Made by a program: the position numbers and the translations under genes
Assembly (NCBI GenBank): GCA_019637685.1
Contig: JAHBVF010000009.1
Location: forward strand, 1 to 64,000
Reading direction: 5' to 3'
Source: Caldilineaceae bacterium
GTDB lineage: Bacteria; Chloroflexota; Anaerolineae; Caldilineales; Caldilineaceae
Length of the DNA stretch: 64,000 bases
The notes under the pieces: model-generated
Databases searched by the model: none
What the model saw: only the letters and a program-made list of their open reading frames with translations
What the model was told of the DNA's origin: nothing
Shown: positions 32,989-42,281 of the stretch, piece by piece
Layout of the letters: each line of letters begins with the position of its first letter
How positions within the stretch are numbered: position 1 is the first letter of the stretch

Positions 32989-35835
32989 GTGCTTTTTTTC
33001 TCCCGTTTTTTTGTCCGCCCGTTGCGCATCTTTGGCGGGTTGGCCGTTCTCACCCTAAAACGATTGCGCAGCCAGCCGGGGTTGGCCCTGCTTTCGCTTT
33101 TGCAGATTGTCCTTTCCGTGGGTCTGCTGACCAGCGCAGGCTTCTTTGCCCAGGCCGTAGACCGGGTGATCCTTCAGCAGGAATTGGACCGACTGAGCAG
33201 CGTGACCAATCGCCCCCCCTTTTCCACGCGGGTCTACTTCTTCCCCTCCTCCCGCAAACCCATGGACGTGGCTTCTGCCGAGGCCGCGGGGCGCAGTATT
33301 GCAGGCACTCTCTCCGCGGAGATCGGCCTGCCCATCGCCCAGGCCATCACCCAATTGGAGAGCGGCAATATGATGCTTATGCCGCCGCCCAATGACATCC
33401 GCTACAACAGCGACAGTTCGTTTCTGGCGACCACCAATCTGGTCTATATCCAGAACGTAGGCCCCCAGTTGAATATCCTGGCCGGCGACCCGCTGGACGA
33501 CGACGGGCACTCGGAGGCAGATGCGCTGGATGTGTGGATGCACCAGACAATGGCAGCCCATCTGGGTTTGGGCGTGGGTGAATCTTTTACGATTGCCCCC
33601 ACTGTCAACCAGCCGCCAACGCTCATTCGCGTGCGGGGGGTGTGGCAGGCCGCAGACCCCGACGCGCCTTTCTGGTTTCGCAACCCGGACACAGCCTTGA
33701 AAGATGTGCTGCTGGTCCGCCGCCTGGACTACACAGAACGGATACAGCCGCTGATCAGCGGCAGCTCGCGCTTTGCCAGTTGGCAGATATCCCTGGACGA
33801 CAGCCGTCTGGACCCGGCCTCTGCCCGCGCCTATGCCGAGGGCTTCGAGCGGGGGATGGCCGTCGTCAATAAATATGTGCCGGGGGCCAATCTGGACGTG
33901 TCCGCGCTGGATTCTCTGAAGGAGTTTGTCGGGCGCAAGACCGCACTGACTGTTCTGCTTCTGGGGTTCAATATCCCCGCGCTGGGCTTTCTCTTTTATT
34001 TCCTGATTCTAATCTCGGCCATCATTGCCCGCTCGCAACAGCGGGAGACATCGCTGATGGTAAGCCGCGGGGCACGGGTGGCCGATATACTGAGTCTGGT
34101 CGCCGTGGAGGAGTTCCTGCTTTTTGTGGTGGGAACGCCCTTGGGCATGGCCTGGGGGATGGCCCTGGCACTGGGCATGGGCTATACCGACAGCTTTCTC
34201 ACCTTCACCCAACGCCCGCTTCTGCCCGTCTCATTACAGGGCATCAACTATTCGCTCATCGGTGTGGCGCTGGCTGTTTCGTTGGTGGCCCGGCTGCTGC
34301 CCGCCTTCCGCTCCACCCGCAAAAGCATTGTGGACTACGAATCCAGCTATGGCCGCCCCCAGGAGTCCCCCCTCTGGCGGCGGGCCTATCTGGACTTTCT
34401 ACTGATTGTGCCCACGGCCTATGCCTATCAGCAGTTGGGCAACCGGGGGGCCTTGGCCCTGCTGGTCCAGGACAACACAGACGAACTTTTCCAGGACCCG
34501 CTGCTTCTGCTCGTGCCCGCGCTCTTCATCTTCACTGCTTCCCTGCTGGTCATGCGTCTCTTCCCCCTGCTGATGAATCTGCTCGACGCGCTTGCCAGCA
34601 GCCTGCCCTGGACAGCCCCCCATCTGGCCCTGCGCCAGTTGGGCCGCCACAGCCATAGCTATCTCAATCCATTGCTGCTGGTCGTCATCTGCCTGGGGCT
34701 GGGCATCTACGCGCATTCCATGGCCGCCAGTCTGGATCAGTGGCTCATCGACCGGGTCTACTATCAGGTGGGCGCGGACATTGCATTTACGCCCTACAAT
34801 GAGAGTGCCGAAGGGGGGCTGGGCGGCGAGTGGATCCCCCAGATTTCGGCCTTCGCCGAGCTGCCCGGGGTGGAGAAAGCCACACGGGTCGGTGACTACA
34901 AAGCGCGCAATGGGATTCCCGGCAGCCCCAGCCGCGCGATCCGTTTCCTGGCTGTGGACCGGGCCGAATTCGCGTCGACGGCCTGGTTTCGCCCGGATTT
35001 TGCCGGGGAGTCGCTGGGCAGCCTGATGAACCGTCTGGCAACCTCTGGGGACAGTATTCTCGTCTCCGAGCAATTCCTGGCCGACAACCTGCTGAAAATC
35101 GGGGATGTGATCCCCCTGTGGGTCACACTGGACGCGGGCATTCGGGTGCAGTCTGGATTTACGGTTGTGGGGGTATATCATCTCTTCCCTACCACCGAAG
35201 AAGAGGAGAATGCGGTCATCGGCAACCTGGACTATCTGTCGCTGCTGGGCGGGGCCGTCTTCCCCCACAACATCTGGCTGCGTACAAGCGGAGATGTGGA
35301 CAGCAAAGAGCTTATGCGTTCTATGCAGCAGATAGGCATTGATGCGCCCAATTGGAAGGAGAGCCGGGCTATCATTGCCGCGGAGAAGGCCAAGACCGAA
35401 CGGATCGGCATTTTTGGAACCCTCACCGTTGGCTTTCTGGCCGCGGCATTGATGGCATTGCTGGCCCTGCTGGTCCACAGCTACGCCTCCCTGCAAGAGC
35501 GGCTCTTTCAATTTGGGGTACTGCGGGCCATCGGTGCTCTGCGCCAGCAACTGGTGGCCCAGCTATCCATCGAATACAGTCTGCTCGTCCTCTACGGAAC
35601 CGTGGCCGGATCGCTCATCGGTGCCTACACATCCGAGCTGTTCACACCCTTTTTCCGTTCCGCGTCCCAATCCAAAGTGATGCTGCCACCCCTGCGCCCC
35701 ATCATCGCCCAGGACGAAATCTTCCGTCTCACGCTCATCTTTGCCGTCGTTATCATTCTGGTGGAGCTGCTTGCCACAGCCCAGGCCATGCAGCGGCGGC
35801 TGTTCGAGATTATGCGTATGGGACATCAGGGGTAA
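32989..35835 (+). CDS. FtsX/MacB-type ABC transporter permease
   Basis: 948 residues. An N-terminal membrane helix near 10-45 (FGGLAVLTLKRLRSQPGLALLSLLQIVLSVGLLTSAGFF), a large extracytoplasmic region, then a cluster of helices (about 320-420) with the FtsX-like pattern, a second extracytoplasmic part and a final helix group (about 800-900) ending LLATAQAMQRRLFEIMRMG. The repeated FtsX modules (about 250-420 and 790-940) indicate a fused two-module permease. Start GTG 32989 with TGAGGA upstream. No ATPase gene is adjacent on either side, so the partner subunit is elsewhere. Likely a lipid or macrolide-like substrate exporter, or mechanotransmission; not determined. Confidence 0.82.
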   Translation: MLFFSRFFVRPLRIFGGLAVLTLKRLRSQPGLALLSLLQIVLSVGLLTSAGFFAQAVDRVILQQELDRLSSVTNRPPFSTRVYFFPSSRKPMDVASAEAAGRSIAGTLSAEIGLPIAQAITQLESGNMMLMPPPNDIRYNSDSSFLATTNLVYIQNVGPQLNILAGDPLDDDGHSEADALDVWMHQTMAAHLGLGVGESFTIAPTVNQPPTLIRVRGVWQAADPDAPFWFRNPDTALKDVLLVRRLDYTERIQPLISGSSRFASWQISLDDSRLDPASARAYAEGFERGMAVVNKYVPGANLDVSALDSLKEFVGRKTALTVLLLGFNIPALGFLFYFLILISAIIARSQQRETSLMVSRGARVADILSLVAVEEFLLFVVGTPLGMAWGMALALGMGYTDSFLTFTQRPLLPVSLQGINYSLIGVALAVSLVARLLPAFRSTRKSIVDYESSYGRPQESPLWRRAYLDFLLIVPTAYAYQQLGNRGALALLVQDNTDELFQDPLLLLVPALFIFTASLLVMRLFPLLMNLLDALASSLPWTAPHLALRQLGRHSHSYLNPLLLVVICLGLGIYAHSMAASLDQWLIDRVYYQVGADIAFTPYNESAEGGLGGEWIPQISAFAELPGVEKATRVGDYKARNGIPGSPSRAIRFLAVDRAEFASTAWFRPDFAGESLGSLMNRLATSGDSILVSEQFLADNLLKIGDVIPLWVTLDAGIRVQSGFTVVGVYHLFPTTEEEENAVIGNLDYLSLLGGAVFPHNIWLRTSGDVDSKELMRSMQQIGIDAPNWKESRAIIAAEKAKTERIGIFGTLTVGFLAAALMALLALLVHSYASLQERLFQFGVLRAIGALRQQLVAQLSIEYSLLVLYGTVAGSLIGAYTSELFTPFFRSASQSKVMLPPLRPIIAQDEIFRLTLIFAVVIILVELLATAQAMQRRLFEIMRMGHQG

Positions 35836-35900
35836 GAGGGGACGGGAATGCCGACCCCAATCCTTCTATCCTTCTATCTTTCTATCCAAAGGAGAAGCCC

Positions 35901-36206
35901 ATGCCTTTCCACAATCTGCCCACCAAAGGCATCCCCGGCAATCTGATCGAAGACGGATTGGATGGGGAGCCGGTTCATCTGCACATCTCAAGCGTTGGCC
36001 CCGGCCAGCGCTCCCACCCGCCTCACCAGCACGGGGGGTGGGAAGCCTTCTATCTCTTTGAGGGGGAAGGCACACTGGAAATCGAGGACGAACGCCAGAT
36101 CATCCGCGCTGGCGAGTCGATTGTCTTCGACCCCCGACGAATGCACGGACTGGTGAATGCAGGAGCAGGGGAGATGAAATATATGGTTGTGTTGACGAAA
36201 GAGTGA
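35901..36206 (+). CDS. Small cupin domain protein
   Basis: 101 residues, a single-domain cupin. HISSVGPGQRSHPPHQHGGWEAFYLFEGEGTLEIEDE is the classic cupin 1 block (His, His, Glu as metal ligands), followed by the second block RAGESIVFDPRRMHGLVNAG with a His. Such proteins bind sugars or act as isomerases or dioxygenases; the substrate is unknown. GGAG seven bases upstream of ATG 35901. It follows the permease by about 65 bp and is followed by a bidirectional terminator. Confidence 0.85.
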   Translation: MPFHNLPTKGIPGNLIEDGLDGEPVHLHISSVGPGQRSHPPHQHGGWEAFYLFEGEGTLEIEDERQIIRAGESIVFDPRRMHGLVNAGAGEMKYMVVLTKE

Positions 36207-36226
36207 GCCAGCACATCAGAGAAGAG

Positions 36227-36259
36227 AGAAGGCCGACTTTTCAAAAAAGTCGGCCTTCT
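36227..36259 (+). terminator. Bidirectional terminator between convergent genes
   Basis: AGAAGGCCGACTTTT (36227-36241) pairs with AAAAGTCGGCCTTCT (36245-36259), loop CAA. It sits between the convergent cupin (+) and laminin-B (-) genes; the A/T ends of the stem serve both strands. Confidence 0.9.
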
Positions 36260-36291
36260 GATTTATTGATTCAGCCAGGAGGAGGTATTTT

Positions 36292-37530
36292 CTAACGCGC
36301 CGTCACGGGCAGGAATATCTCGCCCCGCAGTGCGCCGAACAGGGCAAACTCTGTCAGGTGGTCCAGGGTGGCGGTGAGCAGACCGCTGGCCGGGTCGTAG
36401 GCGGTGGGGATGGATTCCCAGACGCCTTTGTCCTCGTCCCAATAGGCCAGATGGGGGCGGAAGATGTGGACCTCCTGCTGCTCCACCCTGGCCGTAGAAA
36501 GGGTGAGGGTGAAAGGCTGGAGAAATTGATGCACCTGTCCACCGCCGCTGGTATACGCGTCGATGAAGAAGCTGTTGCCCATCTGCCCCATCCCCGCTGG
36601 CCCGGCGTGGCCTGCGCTCACGCCGCTACGCAGATAAAGGGTTTCGCTCACCGCGCCGCCGGGAAAGTCCACCAGCAGGGAGAGATCGCCCACGACCAGT
36701 TGGGTCTGCAACCCGCTTAACACATCCACCCGGGGCTGCTTGGCCTCTCCGCCCAGCACAACATTGTCCAGAAACCCCTCGTCCCATCCATTTTCAAACT
36801 CGCCGCGGATGCGCAGATTGCGCACATCCTGCAAGACCGCCTGGATGTCCTCGGCGCTGGCCCGCACCCCCACCGCGGTGGAGATGGGTTCTGCCACACC
36901 GATCTTCATCCAGCCCGCGTCTGCGCTCAACGGAATCGAATATTCGGTCCACCGCTTGCGAGGGTTGAAGGCAGTGTTGTAGATAAGGGCGCTGCTGCCA
37001 CCGCTGATGATCACATCTGGCCCGCTGAATTGGCTGTTCATCTCCGCGTCCTGGCGCAGATCAAAGCTCAGGGTTCGGGAATAGGCAGCAGAGATATCGC
37101 CCAGGAATTTGGGCGGAGCCTCCCAATACCAGGTGCCGCCTTCCACATCGTCCGTGGCCCGCAGATGGCCGCCGGGATGACCGGCCTGGGGCAACCAGGC
37201 GGGCACACCCGATCCGGCCTGCACGTCCCCATCCACCCGCCAGCCCTCTCGGCCTGTGTCAAAATAGCTGGCAGCCACCGGTTCGGTCTGGGCCACGGGG
37301 GGAACAGAATCATCGCTTGGGCTGGCTGGCTGATTGTATGGCTGGCTGATTGGCTGGCTGGCAGCATTTGGCAACGGGGAATTGACGGCGGCGGCTTGGG
37401 CTGGTCCCAGCGAGGCAAGCAGCCCAACCGCCAGTGCCAGACTGACCAGCAGAGTGGATGCCAGCCAGCGCAGGTTGTGGCCGCGCCACGGGAATGAACG
37501 GGCCTGGGGGGATGTGGGGGATTTCATCAT
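36292..37530 (-). CDS. Secreted laminin-B-like domain protein with C-terminal FLP tail
   Basis: 412 residues. A signal peptide (about 1-46, ending GPAQA) precedes a Ser/Pro-rich linker, then a laminin-B-like domain (about 80-265: FDTGREGWRVDGDVQAG...HLRATDDVEGGTWYWEAPPKFLGDISAAYSRTLSFDLRQ...NLRIRGEFENGWDEGFLDNVVL), which is a carbohydrate-binding or structural sheet, and a C-terminal domain with repeated TLTLSTAR/ATLDHLTEFALF segments. It ends GEIFLPVTAR, a short tail shared in type with other secreted proteins here. ATG 37530 is preceded by GGAG. It is probably surface-exposed; role unknown. It lies next to the WSGG subtilase. Confidence 0.72.
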   Translation of the reverse strand: MMKSPTSPQARSFPWRGHNLRWLASTLLVSLALAVGLLASLGPAQAAAVNSPLPNAASQPISQPYNQPASPSDDSVPPVAQTEPVAASYFDTGREGWRVDGDVQAGSGVPAWLPQAGHPGGHLRATDDVEGGTWYWEAPPKFLGDISAAYSRTLSFDLRQDAEMNSQFSGPDVIISGGSSALIYNTAFNPRKRWTEYSIPLSADAGWMKIGVAEPISTAVGVRASAEDIQAVLQDVRNLRIRGEFENGWDEGFLDNVVLGGEAKQPRVDVLSGLQTQLVVGDLSLLVDFPGGAVSETLYLRSGVSAGHAGPAGMGQMGNSFFIDAYTSGGGQVHQFLQPFTLTLSTARVEQQEVHIFRPHLAYWDEDKGVWESIPTAYDPASGLLTATLDHLTEFALFGALRGEIFLPVTAR

Positions 37531-37727
37531 TTGCTCCTTTGACATTTGAATAAAGAATTCGCAACGGGCCGACCGTCGGCTTTGGATTGTTGTGTGTCGA
37601 CAAAAAGAGTGTAAACCAAACGCGCGGCCAATACATCCTGCAAAAGTAGGTTGTCCACGGGGTGCAAAAGTAGGCACGCTGCCCACCCGCCAGAATCCCA
37701 GGCAAATAAAACCCCAGATCAATAAAA
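37531..37727. other. Intergenic region upstream of the laminin-B gene
   Basis: About 200 bp with an exact repeat of GTGCAAAAGTAGG type (GCAAAAGTAGG occurs at about 37640 and 37664) and nothing that looks like a gene. It probably holds the promoter of the 36292 gene. Confidence 0.4.
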
Positions 37728-37772
37728 AAGCGTGACAGGGAGGATATTCCTGCAATCCTCCCTGTCACGCTT
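37728..37772 (-). terminator. Rho-independent terminator of the WSGG subtilase gene
   Basis: AAGCGTGACAGGGAGGAT (37728-37745) pairs perfectly with 37755-37772 over 18 bp; on the minus strand the stem is followed by TTTTTTATTG. It lies 52 bp beyond the stop of the subtilase gene. Confidence 0.9.
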
Positions 37773-37824
37773 CTCTCTATAACACCAGACAGCGGCTGGC
37801 GATTCGTCTATTGTCCCAACAATT

Positions 37825-40800
37825 CTACTTGCCGCTGCCAATCGAGGGCAGGAAGATGCGGTTCATCTGCTCTGGCACAACGCCATCCGCGCCGGCATCC
37901 GTGTCGAACACTGCCACAGTCACGCTGTTGCTGCCAAACTGGCCCTGCGGCCCATCTGTGCGCGTTGGGCTGGGCAGATAGCTGGTAATGGCTGTTCCGT
38001 TGCTGTCGCCGTCCGGGTCACTGTTGGCCGCCGCATCATACCTGTAGCCAGCCAGGGCCACGTCCTGCACAGTCAGCGTCATCCGATCCACTTTCTTGGA
38101 CTGTTGCGCCGATGTAACGATCAAACAGGCACCGTTCTCATTCGTCGTACAGTGTGCAGTGCCACTCACCCGATTGTTCGGGTCATCAATATCAACTGTC
38201 ACCTGTGCGCCGGGCTGCCTGTGGCCTGATGCGTCGGAAATTTCCACAACGAAGGCTCCACTCCACTTTTTACTGCTTTCCCAGTAGCTCAGGTTGTCCA
38301 AATCGCTCACATGCAGGACGCCTGTTTCGTTGTCGTTCGTTGTTTGCTCCGGGGTGGGTTCCGCCGTTGCCACCGGTTCGGGCACAGGTGTGCTGCTTGC
38401 CGGCGGGCTGGATGGGCTTTCTGACTCTTGCCCGGTCTCATAGGCGTCGGCGTCGTCCACCCATTTGCTGGCCCCCAGCGATGCACTGCCGGTTGAGCCA
38501 CTCCAGGTGGGCAGGCCGCCGCTCCACGTGGGGACCCGCCCGGCCCAGGCCATTCCGCCGGACCAGAGAGGCATCCCGCCGCTCCACAGGGCTAAACCAC
38601 CGCTCCAGGTGGGCAATCGCCCGCTCCACAGCGCCAGCCCGCCGGACCAGGTGGGCAGACCACCGGCCCAGTTCAAACTGCCGGACCAGGTGGGCAATCC
38701 TTCGGCCCAGGTGCCTGTGTTGCCAGACCACAGAGGCATGCCGCCGCTCCACAGGGCCATACCACCACTCCACGTGGGCAGGCCGCCGCTCCAGGTGGGC
38801 AGGCCCGCGCCCAGAGAAATACCACCCGCCCAATGCACGCCGCTGTCTAAGGTTACTTCTCCACCGCTCCAGGTGGGTAGCCGGTTGCTGATTGTCTCGG
38901 CGTCCAGCCACATGCCGCTCTGGGCATCCGCCATGCCCAGGCCATAGACCTGACCGTCTGCGTCGGCCATATAATAGAGAATACTCTCGCCGTCGTCGCT
39001 GAGCAGTTTGGCCGCTGGTCCCTGATAGTGGCCGGCCAATTCTTCGGGCGAGCCGTAGCCGTGGCTCAGGTCCCAGTGGATGTCCATTCCCTGGTTGGCC
39101 GCGGCGTCTGCCGGGAAATCGGCCAGGACAGCCGCGGGCGCCCAAATGCGTCCCATGCCCTGCTGCATCAGATTGTAGATGGGCGTGGCTTCTTCTGTCA
39201 CCGCGGGCAGGGCCGAACTCATCAACCGGTATTTGACCTGATCCGGTGTCAGGTTGGGATTGGCCTGCAACATCAGAGCCACCACACCAGAGGTCACGGC
39301 GGTTGCCATACTTGTGCCGTTCATACGGAAGAGACTGATATTGGTCGAATAGTCAGGATGTTCCTGCACCAGTTGCGCGCTTTTTGAATTGTTCGCGTGA
39401 TCGTTGTACATAAAGGAAACGATCTGGCTGCCTGGGGCCAGGACATCCGGCTTCAGGAAACCGTCGAAAGTGGGGCCGGCCGCGGACCAGCGGGGCAGCA
39501 GATCGCCTGTCCAGTAGCCCGGTGTGCGCTGACTGTCCACCGCGCCCACTGTAATCACATAGGGATTGTTGCCGGGCACGGTCACGCTCTCGGCCAGGGG
39601 ACCCACATTGCCCGCCGCGGCCACAACTGTAATCCCCGCGGCCCAGGCTTCCATTACCGCCCGGTTGAGCGGGTCTACAAAGTAGGGGGTGGTCGGGTGG
39701 GCGCTCATACTCATATTGAGCACCCGAATGCCGAAATAGTCCTTGTGCTGAACCACATACTGGATGCCCTGGATGGCGTCAGCGTAGGTTCCGTTGCCGT
39801 GGCCGTCCAACACCCGCACGCTCAGAATTTTGGCGTCGGGCGCTACGCCCAGATAAACGCCCGTGCCAAAGTCGGTCATATTGTTCCAGATGGCCCCGGC
39901 CACGTGGGTTCCGTGTCCATAGCTGTCTTTGCTGTCTTCGGAACCTGTAAAGCAGTGATTTTCGTATTGCAGACCAGACGTATAGGTCGATTTGTTCTTC
40001 TGGTAGGTGTCACACTGGCGTTCAACAAAATCGGCCTGGCCCAAAAAGAGCTTCTGCACCTGCTGGCTCATCTCGTGTTTGACCTGATCGTCAAAGTAGA
40101 CACCCGAATCGAGGACGGCAATGGCAACGCCCCGGCCAGTAACTTCGTCGTCTCCGGTGTGTAGCACATCAGCACCGATATCGATGCCAAAGGGATTGGC
40201 CAGGTCCCATACCTTCTTCTCATTGATGTCTTTCACATCCGGGCGGCCATTCCACTCTTTGGGCAGTTTTCCCAGTGAGCTAACGCTGTTGCCGTTGGGC
40301 AGAAAGATTGTGCCCCCCGCGGTGGTCAGTGCTGAACGGGTCACGGGTGGAAAGCCGGAAAAGTGTGTCACCACACGGCCGTCAGCGGCCAGAACGGCTA
40401 CTTCGCCCAGCAGATCGCCCACATAGACATTGCCGTTGGCCTCTACCGCGGGCAGAGCCACAATATCGCCCTCTGCCGTGTATTCCCAATCCACTGCACC
40501 ATTGGCCGCGTTCAGTGCATAGAGTTCCTTTTCCTTCTTGGCTACATAGACCCGGCTGCCATCGGCAGAAAGCACCGGGCCAGTCTCCAGATTCCCAGGC
40601 GTACGGAACTCGAAACGGCGGGAGCCATCGGCGTTGATAGCGATCAGGCGGTCAGGCGCCACCGAGACAAAGAGCGTACCATCCGCGTCCACCACGGGTG
40701 TGCCGCGCAGATCGCCGGGCAGGTTGTATTGAAAACGTTGGCTGCCGGTGCTGTTCAGGCCATAGACCCGTTGTTTGCCAATCGCATAGACTGTGCCATT

Positions 40801-41775
40801 GCTCGCGACAAGCGGGGCAGAGGCCAACAGTTGTTCTTGCCCCGCATTGAAACTCCATTTGAGGGTTCCATTGCTGTTGAAAGCGTCGATCTGTCTCTGA
40901 TTGTTTTTCGAGTCGCCCGTATAGGCCAGATAGACCGTGCCGTCAGCACCCACAACCGGCGCACCGATGACGGCATCTGCTTTTACGCCCGCCAGGCTGG
41001 TGTCCCAGCGCAACTGCCCTGTGTCTGCGTGATAGGCGTGCAGCCGCCGCTTTCCGACCACTACATAGACCGTGCCACCGGCGATGGCTGCGCCTGTGCC
41101 ATACTCTTCATTGCCGTTGATCCGACTGTCCCAGCGCGGGGTGCCGCTGCTGTCAAAAGCAAACAGATTTCTGCCCGCACTGACAATGACCAGTCCGGCT
41201 CCGGCAGACAACCCGGTGGGAGCACTATTGCCGATTCCCAGTACTGTGTGGCGCACCATCTCCGTGCCATCTGCACCAAAGAAGACCAGCGAGCCGTTGT
41301 TGCCCAGGGCCGCGGCCCCACCGGTGTCCAGCGCCACCAAACCGACCAGTCCAGTCCCACCCACGGCCTGACTGGGACGGCGTACCAATTTCCTGCTCAC
41401 ATAGCCGTCCCAGCCATCGGTGGCGGGCTGGGGGGCCTGGGCGCTGCCCACCGAGCTATTGGCCACCACCGAACGGATGCCGGAAGTGTTTGCCAGTCTG
41501 CTCAGGGCCGCGGCGGGAATGCTGGCCGCTACCGCGTCCACCAGCCAGAGATCGGCCGTCACAGAACCCCCCGCGGCCTCTACGGCTGTAGCCGCGGCCT
41601 GGCTGTCCCCCGCGGTCACAATTACCGACAGGGCGGGCGTATCTTCCGCCAGCAGGGCTGCTTCCACATAGGCCGGTGCGCTCGTAGCGGTTCCCACGGC
41701 TGGTGCGGCCTGGGGAATGCCCAGCAGTGCGGCGGTCAAGAAAAATGCCAGAAGTGTATGGATCGAAAAACCCAT
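37825..41775 (-). CDS. Secreted subtilase with N-terminal PQQ-like propeller and WSGG repeats
   Basis: 1316 residues. A signal peptide (1-26) is followed by a propeptide-like part, then a PQQ-type propeller (about 130-470: repeated DTGQLRWDTSLAG, GTLKWSFNAG, VDWEYTAEG), and an S8 peptidase domain with the triad Asp in AIAVLDSGVY (about 554), His in YGHGTHVAGAI (about 623) and Ser in NGTSMATAVTSG (about 820). Residues about 965-1100 hold 17 imperfect heptads of LPTWSGG/MPLWSGG type. After a Pro/Thr-rich linker a C-terminal sheet domain (about 1170-1300) ends RIFLPSIGSGK. Start ATG with GAGG. It is exported; the WSGG stretch may be a wall- or membrane-binding or fibre-forming region. A propeller placed before the catalytic domain is unusual. 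Confidence 0.85.
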   Translation of the reverse strand: MGFSIHTLLAFFLTAALLGIPQAAPAVGTATSAPAYVEAALLAEDTPALSVIVTAGDSQAAATAVEAAGGSVTADLWLVDAVAASIPAAALSRLANTSGIRSVVANSSVGSAQAPQPATDGWDGYVSRKLVRRPSQAVGGTGLVGLVALDTGGAAALGNNGSLVFFGADGTEMVRHTVLGIGNSAPTGLSAGAGLVIVSAGRNLFAFDSSGTPRWDSRINGNEEYGTGAAIAGGTVYVVVGKRRLHAYHADTGQLRWDTSLAGVKADAVIGAPVVGADGTVYLAYTGDSKNNQRQIDAFNSNGTLKWSFNAGQEQLLASAPLVASNGTVYAIGKQRVYGLNSTGSQRFQYNLPGDLRGTPVVDADGTLFVSVAPDRLIAINADGSRRFEFRTPGNLETGPVLSADGSRVYVAKKEKELYALNAANGAVDWEYTAEGDIVALPAVEANGNVYVGDLLGEVAVLAADGRVVTHFSGFPPVTRSALTTAGGTIFLPNGNSVSSLGKLPKEWNGRPDVKDINEKKVWDLANPFGIDIGADVLHTGDDEVTGRGVAIAVLDSGVYFDDQVKHEMSQQVQKLFLGQADFVERQCDTYQKNKSTYTSGLQYENHCFTGSEDSKDSYGHGTHVAGAIWNNMTDFGTGVYLGVAPDAKILSVRVLDGHGNGTYADAIQGIQYVVQHKDYFGIRVLNMSMSAHPTTPYFVDPLNRAVMEAWAAGITVVAAAGNVGPLAESVTVPGNNPYVITVGAVDSQRTPGYWTGDLLPRWSAAGPTFDGFLKPDVLAPGSQIVSFMYNDHANNSKSAQLVQEHPDYSTNISLFRMNGTSMATAVTSGVVALMLQANPNLTPDQVKYRLMSSALPAVTEEATPIYNLMQQGMGRIWAPAAVLADFPADAAANQGMDIHWDLSHGYGSPEELAGHYQGPAAKLLSDDGESILYYMADADGQVYGLGMADAQSGMWLDAETISNRLPTWSGGEVTLDSGVHWAGGISLGAGLPTWSGGLPTWSGGMALWSGGMPLWSGNTGTWAEGLPTWSGSLNWAGGLPTWSGGLALWSGRLPTWSGGLALWSGGMPLWSGGMAWAGRVPTWSGGLPTWSGSTGSASLGASKWVDDADAYETGQESESPSSPPASSTPVPEPVATAEPTPEQTTNDNETGVLHVSDLDNLSYWESSKKWSGAFVVEISDASGHRQPGAQVTVDIDDPNNRVSGTAHCTTNENGACLIVTSAQQSKKVDRMTLTVQDVALAGYRYDAAANSDPDGDSNGTAITSYLPSPTRTDGPQGQFGSNSVTVAVFDTDAGADGVVPEQMNRIFLPSIGSGK
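38488..38880 (-). repeat. WSGG heptad repeat array in the subtilase
   Basis: About 17 copies of a 21-bp unit coding [LMV]-[PA]-[TL]-W-[SA]-G-[GSNR], several with synonymous or small variants (MALWSGG, MPLWSG, LALWSGG, NWAGG). The regular 21-bp spacing and the Trp at the same place in each copy suggest expansion by duplication and a repeated aromatic-Gly fold. Confidence 0.92.
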
Positions 41776-42048
41776 TGATTGCCTCGCTTTACCCTATGTA
41801 TTGAAGGGGATGTGCCTATTCATAGTAGTCCTGCCAATCGTGTGATTTGGCTATAAGTACCTTAACTATACGTGGTTCTGCAGAGAAAAACCCTAGTACT
41901 GTAGTCCAGTTTGGTAGGTCAACTATCGTTATCTACCCTAAAAGCAAACATCCGGAGGGTAGGGAAAGGGCAGAAAAGATAGAAATACGCGGCGATTGTC
42001 CAAAATCTGTCGGAAAGGTGGAATCCAAACTCATCCATCGATTTTTAA

Positions 42049-42098
42049 CAGAACAAGAGAGGGATCGGCAGCTAAGCTCCGATCCCTCTCTTGTTCTG
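42049..42098. terminator. Long hairpin, possible terminator
   Basis: CAGAACAAGAGAGGGATCGG (42049-42068) pairs perfectly with 42079-42098; the 10-nt loop can pair further. No clear T tract on the plus strand; on the minus strand TTAAAAATC follows, so its terminator strength is uncertain. Confidence 0.5.
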
Positions 42099-42155
42099 GT
42101 TACACGTACCGATATGAGCAGGAAGCGTCCCTAAGGCTCCTGAAAACAAAGAATG

Positions 42156-42226
42156 ATCCACGGAGCCACACGAAGTTGCACGAAGAGTAGAGGGAAACTT
42201 CGTGTTCCTTTGTGTGCTTCGTGGAT
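42156..42226. repeat. CACAAAG/CACGAAG inverted repeat, family B, copy 2
   Basis: ATCCACGGAGCCACACGAAG and following (42156-42185) pairs with the CTTCGTG...CTTCGTGGAT arm (42198-42226) with a few mismatches. The same word family forms 9418-9493. It lies just past the end of the SDR gene. Confidence 0.65.
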
Positions 42227-42281
42227 AGTTTTTTCTTGGAAGCGCCTAAGTCCGCGGCCTGGTCCTTTTGTACTACTTGCG

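Larger units (their letters stand above)
41776..42281. other. Intergenic region with two hairpin repeats
   Basis: About 500 bp without a gene. It carries a 20-bp hairpin at 42049-42098 and the CACAAAG-type repeat B copy at 42156-42226. The subtilase promoter probably lies near 41800-41900. Confidence 0.5.
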
